DNA of 54,419 nt from assembly GCA_030054295.1 (NCBI GenBank), contig JASGCE010000001.1, forward strand, positions 1 through 54,419, read 5' to 3'. Shown here in pieces: positions 38,955 to 48,200 of the stretch. The notes below the pieces were generated by a model, which saw nothing but the letters and a program-made list of their open reading frames with translations, was not told where the DNA came from and ran no database searches. The first letter of the stretch is position 1. Each line of letters begins with the position of its first letter. This stretch comes from Minisyncoccota bacterium. Lineage in GTDB: Bacteria; Pseudomonadota; Alphaproteobacteria; Elsterales; Elsteraceae. The position numbers were made by a program, and so were the translations under genes.

Positions 38955-39551
38955 TCAGACGCCCGTGAGGGTCTTGGTTTCGACGTTGTTGAACGCCACG
39001 ATCACGTAGTTATACGCACCAGCCTCGGTTCCGTTAGAACCCGGGGGCTGAGTGACGAGGCTAACCAACTTGAACGGCAGCGTCGCAGTCGTCGTCGGGG
39101 TCACGCTAATGTCAACGTAGGCGCCCGAGATGCCAGAGGCAGTCGACGGGGAGCCGTACGCAAACTGAACGTTTGCACCGATTTGGCCGACGACAGCGCC
39201 GACCGATGACGAACCGCCAACCTGTGCAAGGAACTGCGCGTTGGGGTCGTTGACGACATAGACTTCAACAATGTTACCGGAGGCAACATCAGCAGCGCCC
39301 CAGAAGTTGCTCCACACAGTGCGCTTCTGCGAAACGCTCAGGTATTTGCAACCGTAGAAGACGCCGGCGAGGATGCCAGCACCGGGAGTGGTGGGATAAA
39401 CACCACCAGTCGTTGTATTGCGGAAGACCGGGTCTCCGTAATACATCGCAGCGGTGTCATAGACACAAAAAGTGGCGACCTGTTCGTACGTAGGCGCAGA
39501 ACCGGTGCCCCTGTGTTGACGAAATCCGAAAGGCGCTGAAATGTTCGCCAT
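38955..39551 (-). CDS. Structural protein next to major capsid gene, probable decoration protein
   Basis: 198 residues, AAGGAG before the ATG. Opening NISAPFGFRQHRGTGSAPTY and the central VWSNFWGAADVASGNIVEVY are typical of proteins encoded before podovirus capsid genes that decorate the head. It is beta-rich and without charged tails. First gene after the capsid promoter, so probably highly expressed. Confidence 0.7.
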   Translation of the reverse strand: MANISAPFGFRQHRGTGSAPTYEQVATFCVYDTAAMYYGDPVFRNTTTGGVYPTTPGAGILAGVFYGCKYLSVSQKRTVWSNFWGAADVASGNIVEVYVVNDPNAQFLAQVGGSSSVGAVVGQIGANVQFAYGSPSTASGISGAYVDISVTPTTTATLPFKLVSLVTQPPGSNGTEAGAYNYVIVAFNNVETKTLTGV

Positions 39552-39619
39552 GACGGGTTCTCCTTACTTAGAGGAGGCCATCATCGCACGCCGGGGCGAC
39601 TTAGACCGGTATAAAACTA

Positions 39620-39675
39620 CCCTCTCGCCGGGAGAGGGGTTGTTTCCACTGTATACGCCAGAAATTAATTGTCAA
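39620..39675 (-). promoter_or_regulatory. Capsid-cluster promoter with transcript 5' hairpin
   Basis: On the - strand, TTGACA (39675-39670, perfect), 16 bases, TACAGT (39653-39648). A start is expected near 39641. Two or three bases later the transcript would fold CCCTCTC-CCGGC-GAGAGGG (39638-39620), a 5' stem-loop of the sort that slows mRNA decay. It overlaps the end of the 76-residue gene. It drives the decoration and capsid genes. Confidence 0.6.
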
Positions 39676-39895
39676 CAGGAAATATCTTGTGTTTTACCGA
39701 TTCGACAGGTACGGGCTCAGGTAAACCCATATCGGCGAACGTCACAGACGGTTCCTGAGGCAGTTCCAGCCTCTGAACTAACGCGGCCAGTACGTCGATA
39801 GCGGCTTGAGAGGCAACGGCCACGTCATGCGCGTGATTCCGCTGCCTCTCAAATTTGGCTATTTCCGCTTGCAAGAAATCCTTTGAGATTTCCAT
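39665..39895 (-). CDS. Small coiled-coil protein
   Basis: 76 residues, start overlapping the previous stop (TAATG). An N-terminal coiled coil (KDFLQAEIAKFERQRNHAHD ... AIDVLAALVQRLELP) is followed by an extended end. Such helical-then-extended proteins occur in head clusters, and this could be an assembly factor. No family named. Confidence 0.6.
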   Translation of the reverse strand: MEISKDFLQAEIAKFERQRNHAHDVAVASQAAIDVLAALVQRLELPQEPSVTFADMGLPEPVPVESVKHKIFPVDN

Positions 39896-40482
39896 TAGGC
39901 GATCGTGCTTACCATGATGTAGTAAGTGGTCGCGCCGCTCTTGACCGGAATTGTGTGCGTCGCAGCCGGCGTGCCAACAGCAGCGCGGAACACGCCCGTG
40001 GCACTAACAGCCGGCATCACGGCAAACGTACCTATTTCGCCCGTACCAGAATTGGTGACGCGCAAGAAGGAAGTATTGCTCCACGTACCGCCCGAAGCGA
40101 AATCCGAGTCCAACTGCAGCGCGGCAAGCGTGCCGCCCGGGTTGGTCGACGTTCCGCCGATCGTGGCGCGCAACGCATTGCCGGCGCCCGAAACCGTACC
40201 CGGGCTGTTGATCGACAGCGAAATGTGGCCGCCGTTCACAGTGCCGCCCGTAGCAGCGCCAACGCCCGTGACGCGGGTCAGCCAACGGCCGGTTTCACCC
40301 GAACCCGTGCTGGCAACCGTCAGGCGCTGATACTGAAGACGAACGTCACCGGTGGTGTTTTCCGCCGTGGCGTACGCGCTAGAGACGTTGCCAGCGGTAT
40401 CAACGACGATTGGATCGTTCGCGGTGCCCGAAATAAAGCCGTTGAGCGACTGTACCGGGCCGGTAAAAGTTGTTTGTCCCAT
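39895..40482 (-). CDS. Head-region structural protein
   Basis: 195 residues, GAGGA upstream. Glycine-, threonine- and serine-rich beta structure (GQTTFTGPVQSLNGFISGTA; QLDSDFASGGTWSNTSFLRV). It is built like a head fibre or capsid decoration protein, and proteins beginning FTGPV(Q/L)S.NGF are common just before capsid genes. First gene after the terminator at 40556-40591. Confidence 0.65.
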   Translation of the reverse strand: MGQTTFTGPVQSLNGFISGTANDPIVVDTAGNVSSAYATAENTTGDVRLQYQRLTVASTGSGETGRWLTRVTGVGAATGGTVNGGHISLSINSPGTVSGAGNALRATIGGTSTNPGGTLAALQLDSDFASGGTWSNTSFLRVTNSGTGEIGTFAVMPAVSATGVFRAAVGTPAATHTIPVKSGATTYYIMVSTIA

Positions 40483-40555
40483 GAGACTATCCTCGCATGT
40501 AAGTAATGCGCGCCCGTCTACATGCCGTCTGCCGGGTCAGTCTGACGCGCAAAAT

Positions 40556-40591
40556 AAAAAAACCCCGGAGCCTACTGTATAGACCCCGGGG
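40556..40591 (-). terminator. Strong leftward terminator before head-decoration genes
   Basis: On the - strand, CCCCGG (40591-40586), a 17-base loop, CCGGGG (40568-40563), then seven Ts. It follows the 206-residue gene (stop at 40619) and separates the packaging/scaffold segment from the head-shell genes. Confidence 0.78.
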
Positions 40592-40618
40592 CAAAGAGAG
40601 TCAACCTCTCTCTAGGGT

Positions 40619-41239
40619 TCAATCCTTAGGAATTGGCACCGCTTCGTAGGATTTTTTCACCTTCACAAGGCTATTTTCCTTGTTGGCACGCTCAAACTGA
40701 CCGGCCGGCGAAGAAGCCAATTGCTCTTCCTTCTGCCGAACCTGAGCGCGTGCACGGCGCAATTCCACCAATCGAGCCTCTTCAGTGACCTCAGCAGGAC
40801 GCTCCATCAGGATCATGCCTTTACGCTCGATCGTGTTGAAGTTACCGCCATCTGGCATAAACGACGGGTGACGCGAAGCCGGTACAGGCTCCCAGCCCTT
40901 ACGAGCCAGCGCGACTTGATGGGCAGCATCTTCCTGTCCCATGACAGACTTACGCTTCCATTCGTACGTCCAACCCTCTGGAATCAACTCCAGCGGGACG
41001 TAGAACTCGTCGGTTCCTTCATCCATGCTGCCAACGTGGTTGCGGATCTCCGCAGCACGGCGAGCAGCGCGGGTTCTGGGGTCTTCCTCACGCATAGGCG
41101 GCCTCATTTCCTGACGCATTTCTACCGCGGCACGGGGGGCTTCCTCAAGGGCCGCTCGCTCAGCGGCGACTTCTTGGGCTGCAGCCTTAAACTGGTTGAC
41201 CTTGGGACGGCCGCGTTTTTTTGGGGCTTCGGCATTCAT
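40619..41239 (-). CDS. AT-hook-containing phage protein
   Basis: 206 residues. KKRGRPK at residues 7-13 is an AT-hook-like minor-groove motif. The rest is charged and helical, with a compact middle (FYVPLELIPEGWTYEWKRKS) and a coiled-coil end. Proteins of this type follow scaffold genes in many aquatic podoviruses. They may bind the packaged genome or scaffold, but no function is proven. Confidence 0.68.
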   Translation of the reverse strand: MNAEAPKKRGRPKVNQFKAAAQEVAAERAALEEAPRAAVEMRQEMRPPMREEDPRTRAARRAAEIRNHVGSMDEGTDEFYVPLELIPEGWTYEWKRKSVMGQEDAAHQVALARKGWEPVPASRHPSFMPDGGNFNTIERKGMILMERPAEVTEEARLVELRRARAQVRQKEEQLASSPAGQFERANKENSLVKVKKSYEAVPIPKD

Positions 41240-41253
41240 AAATTAATCTCCTA

Positions 41254-42153
41254 TTAGTTCAATTTGCCTTCTTTTTGAAGCGCCAATTTGTTTTTGGCGT
41301 ACTCCTCGACCGTCATGCCCATCATGCTGGCCATTTCACGCTCCTGAGACGTCAGACGAACCGTATTGGGGCGCGAGCCGGGGCCTGCACCACTACGGCT
41401 GACCGGTGCCACAGGCGGCGGGGTGCGCCTCTGTGTCGGTTTAGCGGCATCTGCCATCGGATCGTCCGAAGCAACCGGCTCAGAACGACGCATTCTCAGC
41501 GTAGATTCAACCGCATCGAAGTATTCGTCGGTATCTGGCTGGATGCCGTCAGCAGTTGCAAGGTTATGAGCAGCCAGCATCTTCTGGTACTGCCGCGGGT
41601 CAGTGGCAAAATGCGGATTTTTGCGAATCCAAGCCGCAGAACGCGGTGACAACTGCGATGCGAGAACTTCGACAGGGTCAGAAACGCCAACCGGCTGCGG
41701 AGCCTGCTGTTTTGGCATCGCTTCCAGCGCCTGTTTGCCCTGTTCCAACTGCAAAAGTTTGGCGGAGTTGCCAGACATGGCCTGTTGGATTTCTGCGGCG
41801 CGATCGTAATCGCCAGACGACATTGCCGCGGAGTAATTGCTCTTCAAAATCTCGGTTTGCTGCTTAACCGTCTCAATTGCGTTGGTAACAAGGTGCAAAT
41901 TGCTGTCTTGCGCCTCGTTTTTGGCCAAATATGCGGTCTGAGCAAACTCGCGAGCGCGTCGCTCCATTTCGATACGGGTCGCACGCTCTTTTTCCAACTG
42001 TTGACGCAAAGATTCGAGCCCGTCTTCAGGCGCAATATCGCGTGAACCGGCTTTTCCGGCCGATTCATCTGCTGCAACTACCCGAATTTCGGGATCACCA
42101 CCTTTTTTCTCCGGCTCAACCTGTATTTCAATCTGTTCGTCGTTGTCTGCCAT
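41254..42153 (-). CDS. Scaffolding protein
   Basis: 299 residues, highly charged and mostly helical. An acidic N-terminus (DNDEQIEIQVEPEKKGGDPE), a long coiled coil (LRQQLEKERATRIEMERRAR) and a basic C-terminal tail (EREMASMMGMTVEEYAKNKL) are typical of capsid scaffolds, whose C-terminal helix-loop-helix binds the capsid protein. Position between portal and capsid genes supports this. It is co-expressed with the GroES-like protein. Confidence 0.75.
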   Translation of the reverse strand: MADNDEQIEIQVEPEKKGGDPEIRVVAADESAGKAGSRDIAPEDGLESLRQQLEKERATRIEMERRAREFAQTAYLAKNEAQDSNLHLVTNAIETVKQQTEILKSNYSAAMSSGDYDRAAEIQQAMSGNSAKLLQLEQGKQALEAMPKQQAPQPVGVSDPVEVLASQLSPRSAAWIRKNPHFATDPRQYQKMLAAHNLATADGIQPDTDEYFDAVESTLRMRRSEPVASDDPMADAAKPTQRRTPPPVAPVSRSGAGPGSRPNTVRLTSQEREMASMMGMTVEEYAKNKLALQKEGKLN

Positions 42154-42164
42154 GATTTTCTCCG

Positions 42165-42557
42165 TTACCAGACCTGATCGGGATGCTGAATGCGGCCGCG
42201 AACGTTGATGTCATTCAAGATTCGGCACAAAACGCCGTTGACCGTGATGCTCCAACCGTCTGCGGGTCGAAAAATGATCCAGTCGTCGATGTCTACGCTG
42301 ACGTCGTTAAACCAAGTGTTGGTGTTATCGACAAAAGCATCCGCACCTTTCTTCAAAACAAGGCCGACCTTGCCTTGAAACTTGTCTTCAGAGCGGTGTT
42401 GATCGGGCAGAACAATGCCACCCTTGGTCTTTTCGGGCCGAATGTAAACAGCGCACAGTAACTGATTGTTAAATATCTCTACGTCGTCCAATTTTCCGAT
42501 TGCTTTCAATATTGTTTTACGCGGATCAACATCATGTTCCATTTCGATCTGACTCAT
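42165..42557 (-). CDS. GroES-like co-chaperonin
   Basis: 130 residues; the ATG at 42557 has GGAG five bases before it, and a GTG at 42563 is an alternative. The family pattern is visible: NQLLCAVYIRPEKTKGGIVL (mobile-loop region and KTKGGIVLP), KVGLVLKKGADAF, and VDIDDWIIFRPADGWSITVN. Phage Cpn10 proteins, such as T4 gp31, replace GroES so that the host GroEL can fold the phage capsid protein. It lies directly before the scaffold gene in the head cluster, which fits that role. Confidence 0.82.
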   Translation of the reverse strand: MSQIEMEHDVDPRKTILKAIGKLDDVEIFNNQLLCAVYIRPEKTKGGIVLPDQHRSEDKFQGKVGLVLKKGADAFVDNTNTWFNDVSVDIDDWIIFRPADGWSITVNGVLCRILNDINVRGRIQHPDQVW

Positions 42558-42567
42558 TTTCACTCCA

Positions 42568-42771
42568 TCAGTATTTTTTGGACAAAGTCGTCTTAACTTC
42601 TTCGCACATCTCCAGCACCGACATCAGTCCTGCGACCCTGCCGACCTGTTGTTTGTACGTTTCGTAGTCCGGCACGGCTGATCCGCCGGCCAAGTTGTCT
42701 TTGATTCTTTGTATTTCCTCCTCAATTAACTTCCTTAATTCTCCCTCAAACGCCAAATTCAAGTTGTACAT
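42568..42771 (-). CDS. Conserved small helical protein
   Basis: 67 residues. The pattern LRKLIEEEIQRIKDNLAGGS and DYETYKQQVGRVAGLMSVLE is a recognisable small phage protein of head clusters, often before co-chaperonin or scaffold genes. Function unknown. First gene after the terminator at 42798-42831. The ribosome site is weak. Confidence 0.7.
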   Translation of the reverse strand: MYNLNLAFEGELRKLIEEEIQRIKDNLAGGSAVPDYETYKQQVGRVAGLMSVLEMCEEVKTTLSKKY

Positions 42772-42797
42772 GTTTACGCCGGTAAATATTTAAGGCG

Positions 42798-42831
42798 AAA
42801 AAAGAGGCGGCCGAGAATCCCCAACCGCCTC
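42798..42831 (-). terminator. Strong leftward terminator
   Basis: On the - strand, GAGGCGG (42831-42825), a 14-base loop, CCGCCTC (42810-42804), then six Ts. It directly follows the 375-residue gene. Confidence 0.8.
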
Positions 42832-42836
42832 AATTC

Positions 42837-43964
42837 TTAACGCTTGCCTTTCTGATAACGCTGGATAGAAACCTTTTCCAGTTTACCGAGGCCGCCAGCC
42901 GAACCAGCATCCATATCCGAGGCTTCGTGATACGTGCGGTGACCGACTCGACCCGGCTTATCAACGCCCTGCAAACGACCGCCTTCGCGACGCAGCGTGC
43001 GACCGCCGGTCTTGCGAGGCATCGGGGGCATACCGCCCGCAGGAGGCATACCACCCATCGGAGGCGGCGGCATCGGCATCGGGGGAGCGCCCATGCCCGG
43101 AGGACCACCCATACCAGCCGGCGGCGGGGCGCCTACCGGGATCGGGATTCCAGCGGGGGGCATCGGGGGACGCGCCGGCATACCGGCAGGCTGCTTGGAA
43201 CCGTCGCCAATAATGATATTGACGTTCATGCTCCCTTTTTTCTTGTTACTGCGGCCACCGTCTTTGCGAGCCAATCGGCCGCCCGTCGGGCGAGTTCCCT
43301 GCAACGTGCCATCCAACGCTCCACCACGGTTCTTTTTAGCGGGGGAGTTTCGGGTGGGGGGACCCTTACTTGCGGCTTCCTTTTTAACTTCTTGAGCAAT
43401 TTTGAACGCATTGTAGTCATTTGCTACATCCTCCGGCATCTGCGGCGGGGCGGGAGGCGGGGTTCCGCCAGACTGATATCCGCCAGCAGCCTTATGAGCG
43501 TATCCGCCGTGCTTCAGTTTGGTCATGGGCTTGCCGGGGTGTTTGGCAGCCTCATGCTTGTGCACCATCTTTTTGATAAGTGCCTTATCCATCTTCACGT
43601 CTTCGTGCTTGGCAGCGCCGCCCTTCTTCATGCCGCCAATGTGCTTCTTGCCTTCGCGTTTCTCGTTGGCTTCCTTCACATCTCGGTTAATGATGCTGTC
43701 GGCAGTCACAGGCGTAGATCCGCCGTTCTTGCGAGCCTTACGGTCAGCGCGGAACTTAACCGGCTTTCCGTCCATCATCACAACCTTGCCGCCCTTCTTG
43801 AACTGGCGACGCGATACCGGGCGCAGGCCCGTCTTTACGTCTGCGTCAAGCGGTTCAGGCGGGATGTAACTGGACCCGTCTACCTTGGCTTTGGGATCGG
43901 TACGCATCAGGCGGGAAATTTTGTCCCGCATCGCACTGCGCGCCTTTTTTGCGAGTTCTGACAT
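42837..43964 (-). CDS. Basic low-complexity virion-region protein
   Basis: 375 residues, TAGGAGC upstream. Lysine/glycine-rich N-terminal half (KKGGKVVMMDGKPVKFRADR; KKGGAAKHEDVKMDKALIKK) and a proline/methionine/glycine-rich middle (PPMGGMPPAGGMPPMP). A short motif RKxGGR recurs (KTGGRTLRREGGRL). Largely disordered. It may bind DNA or help assembly. Similar PGM-rich proteins are encoded near the portal in other phages. No function known. Confidence 0.62.
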   Translation of the reverse strand: MSELAKKARSAMRDKISRLMRTDPKAKVDGSSYIPPEPLDADVKTGLRPVSRRQFKKGGKVVMMDGKPVKFRADRKARKNGGSTPVTADSIINRDVKEANEKREGKKHIGGMKKGGAAKHEDVKMDKALIKKMVHKHEAAKHPGKPMTKLKHGGYAHKAAGGYQSGGTPPPAPPQMPEDVANDYNAFKIAQEVKKEAASKGPPTRNSPAKKNRGGALDGTLQGTRPTGGRLARKDGGRSNKKKGSMNVNIIIGDGSKQPAGMPARPPMPPAGIPIPVGAPPPAGMGGPPGMGAPPMPMPPPPMGGMPPAGGMPPMPRKTGGRTLRREGGRLQGVDKPGRVGHRTYHEASDMDAGSAGGLGKLEKVSIQRYQKGKR

Positions 43965-44040
43965 GTCTATGCTCCTAATGAGGAATCAACGCTCTGCGGG
44001 AAATTACCGGGGTTGATTCTTCTCCAATTTCGTGCTGGGG

Positions 44041-45282
44041 TCAATCGACAAGCATGCGTTCGTCAAACCGATCCGGCTGCTCTAACACGCTGCTTTCAAG
44101 GTTTGGCTGATACGACGACATGTCGGGCGAATAATACGGCTCTTCCGGTACCGGGGAGGTGGCTTCAACCGGAGGCAACCGACGATCACGCATAAAATCG
44201 TATTCTTCTGCGATTTGAGGCCCTGACGTTGGGCCTGCATACGCATATTGCGGCCCATACGGCTCTTGCTGAGCGTACATTGGATTGTTGGGCGCGTAAT
44301 CGATTCTCTCATTACCCACCTCAGGCAGCGGCTCGTCACGCGTGTACCGCTCTTCCGAAGGCACAAACGGCTGATTCGGCGAGAAATTACCAGTCGGGCC
44401 GGTATATCCCGGGACAAAAATAGACTGCGGCAGTGGCGGCGGCTGACTGGGCTGCCCCGGCGCAACTGGGCGCAAATACGTGTCGTCTTGCGGCACGCCA
44501 CCTATATCTGGCATGACTGGCGAATACACTTCGCGAGTTGGCGGTGTATCAGGCACTGTCGGCTGACCCGGCTGGAAGCCTTTACCGCCCGTCGATACAG
44601 GCGGAATTCCGGGCTGCGTTGGCGGACGCGCCGGCGGCAGCATCGGCGGATTTGACCTAAAGCCTTTTCCGCCAGTTGAGGTCTGCGGCGGAGCAACAGG
44701 CTGCAGGGCCGGATACATCTGCATCGGCGCAGGCTGACGCGGCATCATCGGATAGTTACCGAATGCGCCCATGGCACCAAGGTTGTTCGTGCCATAGTTG
44801 GCATTCATATTGGCCATTTGGCTGCCGATGTTCGGGTAATAGAATCCGGGCTGAGCCAACTGCATCTGCGGAATATTCATCGGCGCGTAGGCGGTTGATT
44901 GAGACGGCGTCGAGCGAAATCCTTTGCCACCGCTCGACACTTGATCAACATACGGCTGCATGACAGGGGCGGGTTGATAAGCAGGCTGCTGCTGAAAACC
45001 TTTGCCTCCGGTTGATACGTTGCCGTATCCGCCGTAATTGCCGTAATTGCCGTAATTACCGCCGTAATTGCCGTAATTACCGCCGTAATTGCCATCGTAG
45101 TTCATGCCAAGACCGGCAGCGTCGTATCCGGGCGGGATACCGTAGTCCTGAGGGTTATTGTCGCGGATGCCGCGCTGAAACCCAGTGGATTGCCTGCCTA
45201 TGTTGGACACGCCTTGGCCGTACCCTTGGATATTAGGCGTCTGGTACTGACCGCCGCCCTGCAAATTGACTGAACCGCCCAT
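44041..45282 (-). CDS. Prion-like disordered protein with STGGKGF repeats
   Basis: 413 residues, AGGAG before the ATG. Almost entirely low complexity. An N/G/Y block (NYGGNYGNYGGNYGNY) lies near residue 65. The heptad (S/T)(S/T)GGKGF(Q/R) occurs four times (near 91, 116, 205, 235), spaced by P/Q/M/Y-rich linkers. This is the composition of phase-separating or flexible scaffold proteins. Its location between the 1372- and 375-residue virion-region genes suggests a capsid- or assembly-associated role. No family known to me. Confidence 0.62.
   Translation of the reverse strand: MGGSVNLQGGGQYQTPNIQGYGQGVSNIGRQSTGFQRGIRDNNPQDYGIPPGYDAAGLGMNYDGNYGGNYGNYGGNYGNYGNYGGYGNVSTGGKGFQQQPAYQPAPVMQPYVDQVSSGGKGFRSTPSQSTAYAPMNIPQMQLAQPGFYYPNIGSQMANMNANYGTNNLGAMGAFGNYPMMPRQPAPMQMYPALQPVAPPQTSTGGKGFRSNPPMLPPARPPTQPGIPPVSTGGKGFQPGQPTVPDTPPTREVYSPVMPDIGGVPQDDTYLRPVAPGQPSQPPPLPQSIFVPGYTGPTGNFSPNQPFVPSEERYTRDEPLPEVGNERIDYAPNNPMYAQQEPYGPQYAYAGPTSGPQIAEEYDFMRDRRLPPVEATSPVPEEPYYSPDMSSYQPNLESSVLEQPDRFDERMLVD
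45029..45090. repeat. Short tandem repeats GCCGTAATT / ACCGCCGTAATT
   Basis: Seven or so copies of a 9- or 12-base unit encode the NYG/NYGG block of the disordered protein. Such simple repeats can change copy number by slippage. Confidence 0.65.
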
Positions 45283-45284
45283 GC

Positions 45285-48200
45285 TTATCTCCTGCCGTAC
45301 GGCGGAATCATACCCGGAAGTATCCCCATTCGACTGGTTAGTTGTAACGCACGATCTACGTTTGGAGCAACTGCGTTATTAATCGGTCGACGAGGGTGAT
45401 GGTGATCGTCGTTATATTCTTCGTGCCTGTGTGCATTATGCATCTGCACGGCAAAACTGCGCTCTGGGAAGCCGGCAAGATCGTCGGTGATGTACTCCCC
45501 ATCTACGGCACCACCGTCTGCGCGGAATTTAATTTCCTGCGGCGGAACGTACTCGCGACCGGCGCTGGCTTCCTGAGCCTCAGGCGGATCAATTTGATAC
45601 TCGCCATTATTTTGCTTGGCGTAATCGATGTGATCGTCGTTGACGTTATGAGTGAACGACGTCTGGTGACCGAGATTGCTGGTTGACGTTGTCGGCGTCG
45701 TCATCAAAATGGCGCCCGCTTCCTTGCCGTTTTTGGTCATAAACCGGTTTTTTGGCAAATATTCGTTGTCTTTGAACCGAGAATCGGTCGGAATCAAATG
45801 CTCAATTAACTCGGTTTTGCCGGTTTCCTTGTTTTTCTTGCGCTCCGGCACGTTTACCAACCGCGGATGCAAGATGTGCTGTTTCTGGTAGTCGTAACGG
45901 CGGCCGTTTAGCGTTGTATGCCCAAAGTGCGCCTCATCTGGCGTCGTTGGGTTGCCCTCTCCGTCAAAGTGACCCTCTGGGCCTTCCGCCATTTCCTGAG
46001 GCGACAACTCGTTTGGCATTCTGCCGGTCGACCAATACTTGGCGTATTTGATGGCCTTTTCCATCTCTTTGTTTAAGTCAGAGCCACGTTTGACGTCAGT
46101 CACCATGTACGAGTTTTTCGGCGGCGTGTTGCTGCCCTGCTCGTTTTGGAAATCGCGGCCTGCGGCGTCGGTCGCCGAAATAGTTGAGCGAGCACGCTGC
46201 TTATCGCGACTGATATTTTCCGACACTGAGTAACCCAATTTTGTCTTCGGGCCAGCGTTTGAGTACGTGACGTGATACCCGTTTTCTGGGTCGTGCAACT
46301 CGTTAGTTTTGCCGTATGAGTTGGCAACAATTGCCGGCTTATCTTCAGCCGTCCGCTGTTTGTTAAGGTTGCTAATGGCATATCGCGATGACGTATCAGA
46401 TTCGTCAACAATGTTTGGTCTAAACAACACAACTTGGTCGTTTTTATCAGCGCGCAATGCGGCGTTACGCAATGCACCGGTGTGCGCCAAAATCCAATCT
46501 GAAGTCATGGCCGGATCATGCTTAGCCTGCGCGTGACAAGCGCGACGCACGGCCGCATTTACGTACTGCGACTCCGCATTTGGCGCAAAACAAGTGCCGC
46601 GCATGGTGTCGACGATGCCGCCGGGGCCTACGCCACCGCCGCAACCCGTGGTTTGACCCGGACAAGTGTTAAGAACGACTTGTTTTTGATTTGGTCCGTA
46701 TCCAGACGTATATAAAGCATGCCCTGCGATGCCTTTTGAACCGTATGCAACGTATGTGCGGCCCTTTTCGTCGGTTTCGTGGCGCACCGTATCCAACTTT
46801 TCGCTTTCATCAAGCGTGTCGGCGCCTTTATTGATGTGCCGAGCCTGCTGCAATCGTTGCAAAGCGGCTTTTTCAGCAGCAATTTGCTGATCTACCGGCT
46901 TGGCAAAGTGATCGTCTAACGTTTGCTTGTGTACTTTTCCAATCTGCCCAATGGTCAACGGATCTCGGTTCTCAGCACCATAAACTTCTGCGCGAGCCTT
47001 GTTGATATCGCGCATGCCGGACGCTTTATCGGTGCCTTCCCACATATGTTTTGGCACAACAATACCGCGGACACCGCCCTTACCCTCTGCGTTTACCAAA
47101 ATACGCTTTGGATTTGATGTCGACGTAATGTTGGCCTGAGGTGCCTGCTCTGACTGATCGCCGGTAAGAGCCCCGCCATCCTTCTTCGCAATCATCAATG
47201 CGCGGCGGATAGCCTTTTCTCGATCCATGACCGGAACCTCTGGAGATTTTGGCTCATCGTGGTGATGGAACAGGTGCGCTTGCACGGCGCCACCACGCTT
47301 AAATGCTTTGAAACCGCGCTTGAGAATGCTGTCACGCATGCGCGGCGTGATGTCGAGCGACGGCAGATTCTTGATCTTTCCGGTCGCGCCTTTCAGCGGC
47401 TTAATCTGCGCTTCCGGGTCGTGCTCTTGCGCAAGAGCCATCAATCGACGCGGCAGAATACTGTTGTAGTACTCGCGCATGCCTTTGCCGCCAATATTAA
47501 GATCAAGGCCGCTGATGACTCTAGATCCCTCGCCCGGGATGTTTGGCCATCTGGTAGGTTCGCCATGGCCTTCCATAATTTTCTTGGCCATTTCACGGCC
47601 AATTACGTTCGGCAATTCTTTTTCGGCAACTTGCTGGGATAGTACTTGCCGTCCGTTTTTGCCTGCGATGATGTGGTATTTGCCATCATCGAGTTTTTTG
47701 TATTCAAGGTTATCGATAAAATTGCTCAGTTTGTATCTATCAACCTGAGCCTCGCCCGGCGTCCAGATCAACTTGTCGTAGCCACCACGCGCAGCCTCAA
47801 CAAGGGCGCGCTTTAAACCCAGATCCGTCCACTGGTTCGTGTTAGTGACGTACGGTCCTTCGTCATGTCCGGCCCCTGCCACAACAGCCTTTTCTAATTC
47901 TGCCGTTTTTTCTATTGCACGCTGCCCAGAATGTAGAGCAAGTTCTTGTGGCGATAACCCTGCAACATACGTATTAATTTTTAATTTACGAAAAGCCGGG
48001 TCTTCTTTTGCTTTTTTATCAAAATTTCCAATTTCATCAAATGATTTGCGCATTCGAGATAAATCATAAAGAGCGGAACTTCCAAGGTTTTTAACAAGTT
48101 GATCTTCGTCAACAGGATCTCCGTCTTTATGCTCTAAAAACAACCCGCGCTCATCGTTTTCAAGCGGCTGCTCTACAACATTAAATCCATTTCTTTCAAA

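Noticed and set aside
42927-43961. 344-codon rightward open frame opposite the 375-residue gene
   Set aside because: It is arginine/histidine-rich nonsense created by the opposite strand of a lysine/glycine/proline-rich gene. It has no ribosome site and the wrong direction for the late arm.
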